DNA from: Bacteroidales bacterium
GTDB taxonomy: Bacteria > Bacteroidota > Bacteroidia > Bacteroidales > WCHB1-69
Length of the DNA stretch: 17,537 bases
Direction of reading: 5' to 3'
Assembly (NCBI GenBank): GCA_023229985.1
Contig: JALNYF010000045.1
Span: 1 to 17,537 of the forward strand
Made by a program: the position numbers and the translations under genes. The stretch's first letter is position 1. Every line of letters begins with the position of its first letter. Below, piece after piece: positions 14,755-17,537 of the stretch. The notes beneath the pieces were generated by a model. It did not search any database, was not told the DNA's origin, and was given only the letters and a program-made list of their open reading frames with translations.

Positions 14755-16170
14755 ATGGGATTGTCACAAAAGCTTAATTTGAAACAAACTCAGCGGATTG
14801 AACTATCCAAAATCATGCTGATGAACTTGATTCAAACGCCGAATATGGAACTCGACGAATTGATAAAAAAAGAAATTGACGATAATCCTGCCCTTGAAAT
14901 TGACCACGAAACTACTGATAATGAATTAGATATATCGGAAAATCAACCCGATGGCGAATTTTCGGATCTACATTCTGCAGATGACGACAATGCCGACGAT
15001 TGGGATTCGGCAGATTACGATCGTTTTCATTATCCTGAGAATGAACCACGCTACGAACGCCCGGTAGTTGCCGACAACTCCTTCCGCGAATCCCTACTCA
15101 TGCAAGTTGGCGAACTAAATATTTCCGAAAAAGAAAAAGAGATTGCCAATTACATCATCGGGAACTTAGATGATGACGGATATTTGAGACGCGAAAATCA
15201 ATCTATCAGCAACGACTTGCTGATGCAGTATAATATTCAAGCTTCCTCCGAAGATATAGAACATATTATTATTCACGTTATTCAGTCATTAGACCCCTCC
15301 GGCGTGGGAGCACGAAATCTTCAAGAATGTCTTTCTATTCAACTCCGGTACCTACAACTTGCTCAAAACGATATGGTTATAAATCAAGCCCGCTGCATTA
15401 TTGACCATTATTTCAACGATTATTCTAAAAAAAAATACGATAGAATTCTGAAACAGGAAAATATTTCGGAATCAGAATTAAATGATATTCACGATATTAT
15501 CCGCAAATTGGATCCATCGCCGGGCGGCAGCAGCACACTTCCCAAATACGTTACGCCCGATTTTGTCATTACCATCGAAGAAGGCAAGTTACTCCTTAAC
15601 CTCGCCAACCCATACGTTCCGAAATTGAAAATCAATAAAGAGTATCTCGATTTATACCAACTCTATCGTTCCAAAAAAAATAAAGAAGCGATGGAATTTG
15701 TAAAAAAGAATATCGACAACGCCAATAGTTTCATCGCGGCACTACCGGAACGTAATAGAACTATGTATTTGGTAATGAATGAGATAATGAGATTCCAAGA
15801 GCAATTTTTCCTGACCGGCGATTCGAAACAACTTCATCCGATGGTTTTGAAAGACATCGCCGAGAAAATTGGAGTAGATATCTCCACCGTTTCGCGCGTA
15901 ACGGGACGCCGTTATGTGCAAACTCCGTTTGGCACGTTATTATTAAAAAACCTATTTTCCGAAGCCGCAAACGCCGAAGATGGAATCTCTTCTAATGCTA
16001 TTAAGCAAGCATTAACGGAACTCGTTAATAATGAGGATAAAAACAAGCCATACACAGACGAAAAGCTTTCGAAATTATTAGAAAATCGAGGTTATAACAT
16101 CTCGCGCCGAACGGTTGCCAAGTATCGCGAACAACTCGGAATATCAGCTACTTCCATTAGAAAACAATAA
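14755..16170 (+). CDS. rpoN: RNA polymerase sigma-54 factor
   Basis: Sigma-54 directs RNA polymerase to -24/-12 promoters and needs an AAA+ activator to open them. The 471-residue product has region I (LSQKLNLKQTQRIELSKIMLM, about 3-23), an acidic region II (about 48-105), the core-binding region III, a helix-turn-helix near 370-390 (DISTVSRVTGRRYVQTPFG), and the RpoN box SRRTVAKYRE at 450-459. Length is normal. It begins 12 bases after ychF and ends 3 bases before tcdA, so it is in the middle of the operon. No sigma-54 activator and no clear TGGCAC-N5-TTGC promoter were seen in the window. A run of nine A bases occurs near codon 226. Confidence 0.97.
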   Translation: MGLSQKLNLKQTQRIELSKIMLMNLIQTPNMELDELIKKEIDDNPALEIDHETTDNELDISENQPDGEFSDLHSADDDNADDWDSADYDRFHYPENEPRYERPVVADNSFRESLLMQVGELNISEKEKEIANYIIGNLDDDGYLRRENQSISNDLLMQYNIQASSEDIEHIIIHVIQSLDPSGVGARNLQECLSIQLRYLQLAQNDMVINQARCIIDHYFNDYSKKKYDRILKQENISESELNDIHDIIRKLDPSPGGSSTLPKYVTPDFVITIEEGKLLLNLANPYVPKLKINKEYLDLYQLYRSKKNKEAMEFVKKNIDNANSFIAALPERNRTMYLVMNEIMRFQEQFFLTGDSKQLHPMVLKDIAEKIGVDISTVSRVTGRRYVQTPFGTLLLKNLFSEAANAEDGISSNAIKQALTELVNNEDKNKPYTDEKLSKLLENRGYNISRRTVAKYREQLGISATSIRKQ

Positions 16171-16173
16171 GTT

Positions 16174-16896
16174 ATGACAACAGATTGGCAACAACGAACG
16201 CGGCTGCTGATGGGCGAAGTAAATTTGCAGAAATTACAATCCATGCACGTGCTGGTAGTTGGCTTGGGCGGTGTGGGAGCATACGCCGCAGAAGAACTCT
16301 GCAGAGCCGGAATCGGAGAAATGACGATCATTGATGCTGACATTGTGGAAGATACAAATCGCAATCGCCAATTATTAGCCCTTACCTCCACCATAGGCAA
16401 ACGCAAAACCGATGTAATGGCAGAACGTCTTTTGGATATTAACCCTGAAATTAAACTTCATAAAATTGCGGAATTTATTCGAGATGAACGAACCGTGGAA
16501 ATTCTGAAACAATCTCATTATGATTATGTTGTGGATGCCATTGATTCTTTGTCGCCGAAAGTTTTCCTGATTTATCATGCCCTTCAGCAAAATCTGAAAA
16601 TCGTTTCGGCAATGGGAGCCGGCGGGAAGACAGACCCCACACTGGTCCAAATTGCCGATATTAAAAAATCATATCAATGCCGATTGGCGCATGCCATTCG
16701 CAAACGGCTTCACAAAATGGGAATCCATAGCGGTTTTCAAGTCGTCTTTTCACCGGAAATAGTTCAAAATGAATCTGTTATCATTGATTCAGAACCGGAG
16801 AAGAACAAATTATCCACAGTGGGGTCGATTTCCTATATGCCGGCAATTTTCGGTTGTATGGCTGCATCGGTCGTCATCCGCGACAGTTTGCGATAG
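16174..16896 (+). CDS. tcdA: tRNA threonylcarbamoyladenosine dehydratase TcdA (CsdL)
   Basis: TcdA is an E1-like enzyme that uses ATP to dehydrate t6A37 into cyclic t6A. The 240-residue protein has the ThiF/E1 Rossmann loop GLGGVG at 30-35, the acidic strand end IDADIVED at 53-60, and TNRNRQ at 61-66, which supplies the adenylation arginine. Later come DAIDS, AMGAGGKTDPT and the C-terminal ISYMPAIFGCMAASVVI typical of TcdA rather than MoeB or ThiF. The MoeB-type zinc cysteines are not seen. It starts 3 bases after rpoN and closes the operon. The substrate t6A is made by a pathway that includes tsaC, about 4 kb away on the other strand. Confidence 0.93.
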   Translation: MTTDWQQRTRLLMGEVNLQKLQSMHVLVVGLGGVGAYAAEELCRAGIGEMTIIDADIVEDTNRNRQLLALTSTIGKRKTDVMAERLLDINPEIKLHKIAEFIRDERTVEILKQSHYDYVVDAIDSLSPKVFLIYHALQQNLKIVSAMGAGGKTDPTLVQIADIKKSYQCRLAHAIRKRLHKMGIHSGFQVVFSPEIVQNESVIIDSEPEKNKLSTVGSISYMPAIFGCMAASVVIRDSLR

Positions 16897-17065
16897 CCGC
16901 GAGTTGGTTTATGGTGGTGTTCTTTTTAGGCGAATTATGATTCATCATGGATTTCAAAACTCGTATTCGTTTCGGTTTAAGTCAAAAACTATGTTATAAA
17001 TCGAGCAGTATTTCAAAAAACGAATAAAAAATCATTTAAGGTATTAATAGTTTAAAAAATTCTTA

Positions 17066-17073
17066 TAACTTTG
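17066..17073 (+). promoter_or_regulatory. -7 element of PLP-enzyme gene promoter
   Basis: TAACTTTG followed by CACG, about 76 bases upstream of ATG 17150. The resulting AT-rich leader of about 70 bases shows no riboswitch fold that I recognise. The rest of the 253-base gap after tcdA contains nothing I can name; no clear tcdA terminator was found. Confidence 0.65.
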
Positions 17074-17149
17074 CACGTTCAAAAATTAAGGACAAGATAC
17101 TGATAAAAAAATAGTTACTATATTATTACAACAATTAAATATAAATATT

Positions 17150-17537
17150 ATGAAAAAATTCGATCCAGCAACGAACATTCAATTTGCAAACGGATTGGGA
17201 GAATCCCGTGGTGTAAACCCTTCTATTTGCGATAGTGCCACCTTCACTTTTGATAAAGCCAAAACGATGACCGATACTTTCCATGGAGAGACTGAAGGCT
17301 ATTTTTTGTATTCAAGACATTGGAATCCAAGTAATTTAGCATTATGTACAGCCTTAGCTGCGATGGAAGGTACAGAAGCAGCATGGGCTACCGGCTCCGG
17401 CATGGCAGCTATCACTTGTGCCATTCTTCACGAAGTTCAATCCGGTGACCACATTGTTGCCAGCATGACCACATACGGTGGTACGTTTGCCTTTATCAAC
17501 AACTATTTGAAAAAATTCAACATCGAAGCTTCTTTTG
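17150..17537 (+). CDS. Cys/Met-metabolism PLP enzyme (methionine gamma-lyase or O-acylhomoserine sulfhydrylase type), N-terminal part
   Basis: The first 129 codons are visible before the right edge; the frame is open throughout. Residues include YFLYSRHWNPSN at about 51-62 (equivalent to YxRxxNPT, which contacts PLP phosphate from the partner subunit), MEGTEAAWATGSGMAAI at about 71-87 (phosphate-binding SGMAAI), and MTTYGGT at about 107-113, where Tyr stacks on the cofactor. The PLP lysine lies past the edge. Family members perform beta or gamma elimination or replacement on sulfur amino acids, such as methionine gamma-lyase, cystathionine lyase or O-acetylhomoserine sulfhydrylase. The exact reaction cannot be told from this fragment. 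It has its own promoter and is separate from the rpoN operon. Confidence 0.88.
   Translation, partial: MKKFDPATNIQFANGLGESRGVNPSICDSATFTFDKAKTMTDTFHGETEGYFLYSRHWNPSNLALCTALAAMEGTEAAWATGSGMAAITCAILHEVQSGDHIVASMTTYGGTFAFINNYLKKFNIEASF

Noticed and set aside
17074..17149. SAM-type riboswitch in the leader of the sulfur-amino-acid enzyme
   Set aside because: The leader is short, AT-rich and forms no recognisable paired elements.

Overview
This window looks like core chromosome of a member of the Bacteroidota, probably class Bacteroidia. Four things point there. At least nine gene starts are preceded by the Bacteroidota -7 element TAnnTTTG, and strong Shine-Dalgarno sites are absent. One secreted protein ends in a type A type IX secretion (T9SS) sorting domain. 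Lipoprotein and endonuclease I families typical of the phylum are present. The DNA is AT-rich, with long A/T runs between genes. I see no insertion sequence, phage gene, CRISPR array or tRNA.

Left part, 1-5181, all minus strand. A secreted endonuclease I runs off the left edge; its long reading frame has no stop inside the window. A strong terminator then separates it from a solitary mreB, which has its own promoter. Next is a roughly 355-base stretch (2640-2995) with no recognisable gene but with palindromes and a 44-codon ORF. A two-gene unit follows, trhP (U32 tRNA-hydroxylation family) and a secreted alpha/beta-hydrolase. A T9SS-exported SGNH hydrolase is transcribed divergently on the plus strand (5394-6446).

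Middle part, 6504-13276, minus strand. This holds a dnaB-smpB unit (replicative helicase and trans-translation factor), ahcY (SAM cycle) with a clear terminator, and an ffs-tsaC-flippase unit. In that last unit the SRP RNA gene lies directly upstream of the t6A synthesis gene tsaC and a MOP-family flippase. A DUF4369-type lipoprotein completes this part and is divergent from the next operon.

Right part, 13388-17537, plus strand. A tight operon carries an Nfu-type Fe-S scaffold, a divergent YchF-family P-loop ATPase, sigma-54 (rpoN) and tcdA, which cyclises t6A to ct6A. A Cys/Met-metabolism PLP enzyme with its own promoter is cut by the right edge.

Most of the window is housekeeping: cell shape, replication, ribosome rescue, SRP, tRNA modification, the SAM cycle and Fe-S assembly. 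I do not see a clear new multi-gene system. The points most worth a second look are the divergent YchF, the SRP RNA acting as leader of tsaC, and the unexplained structured stretch at 2640-2995.
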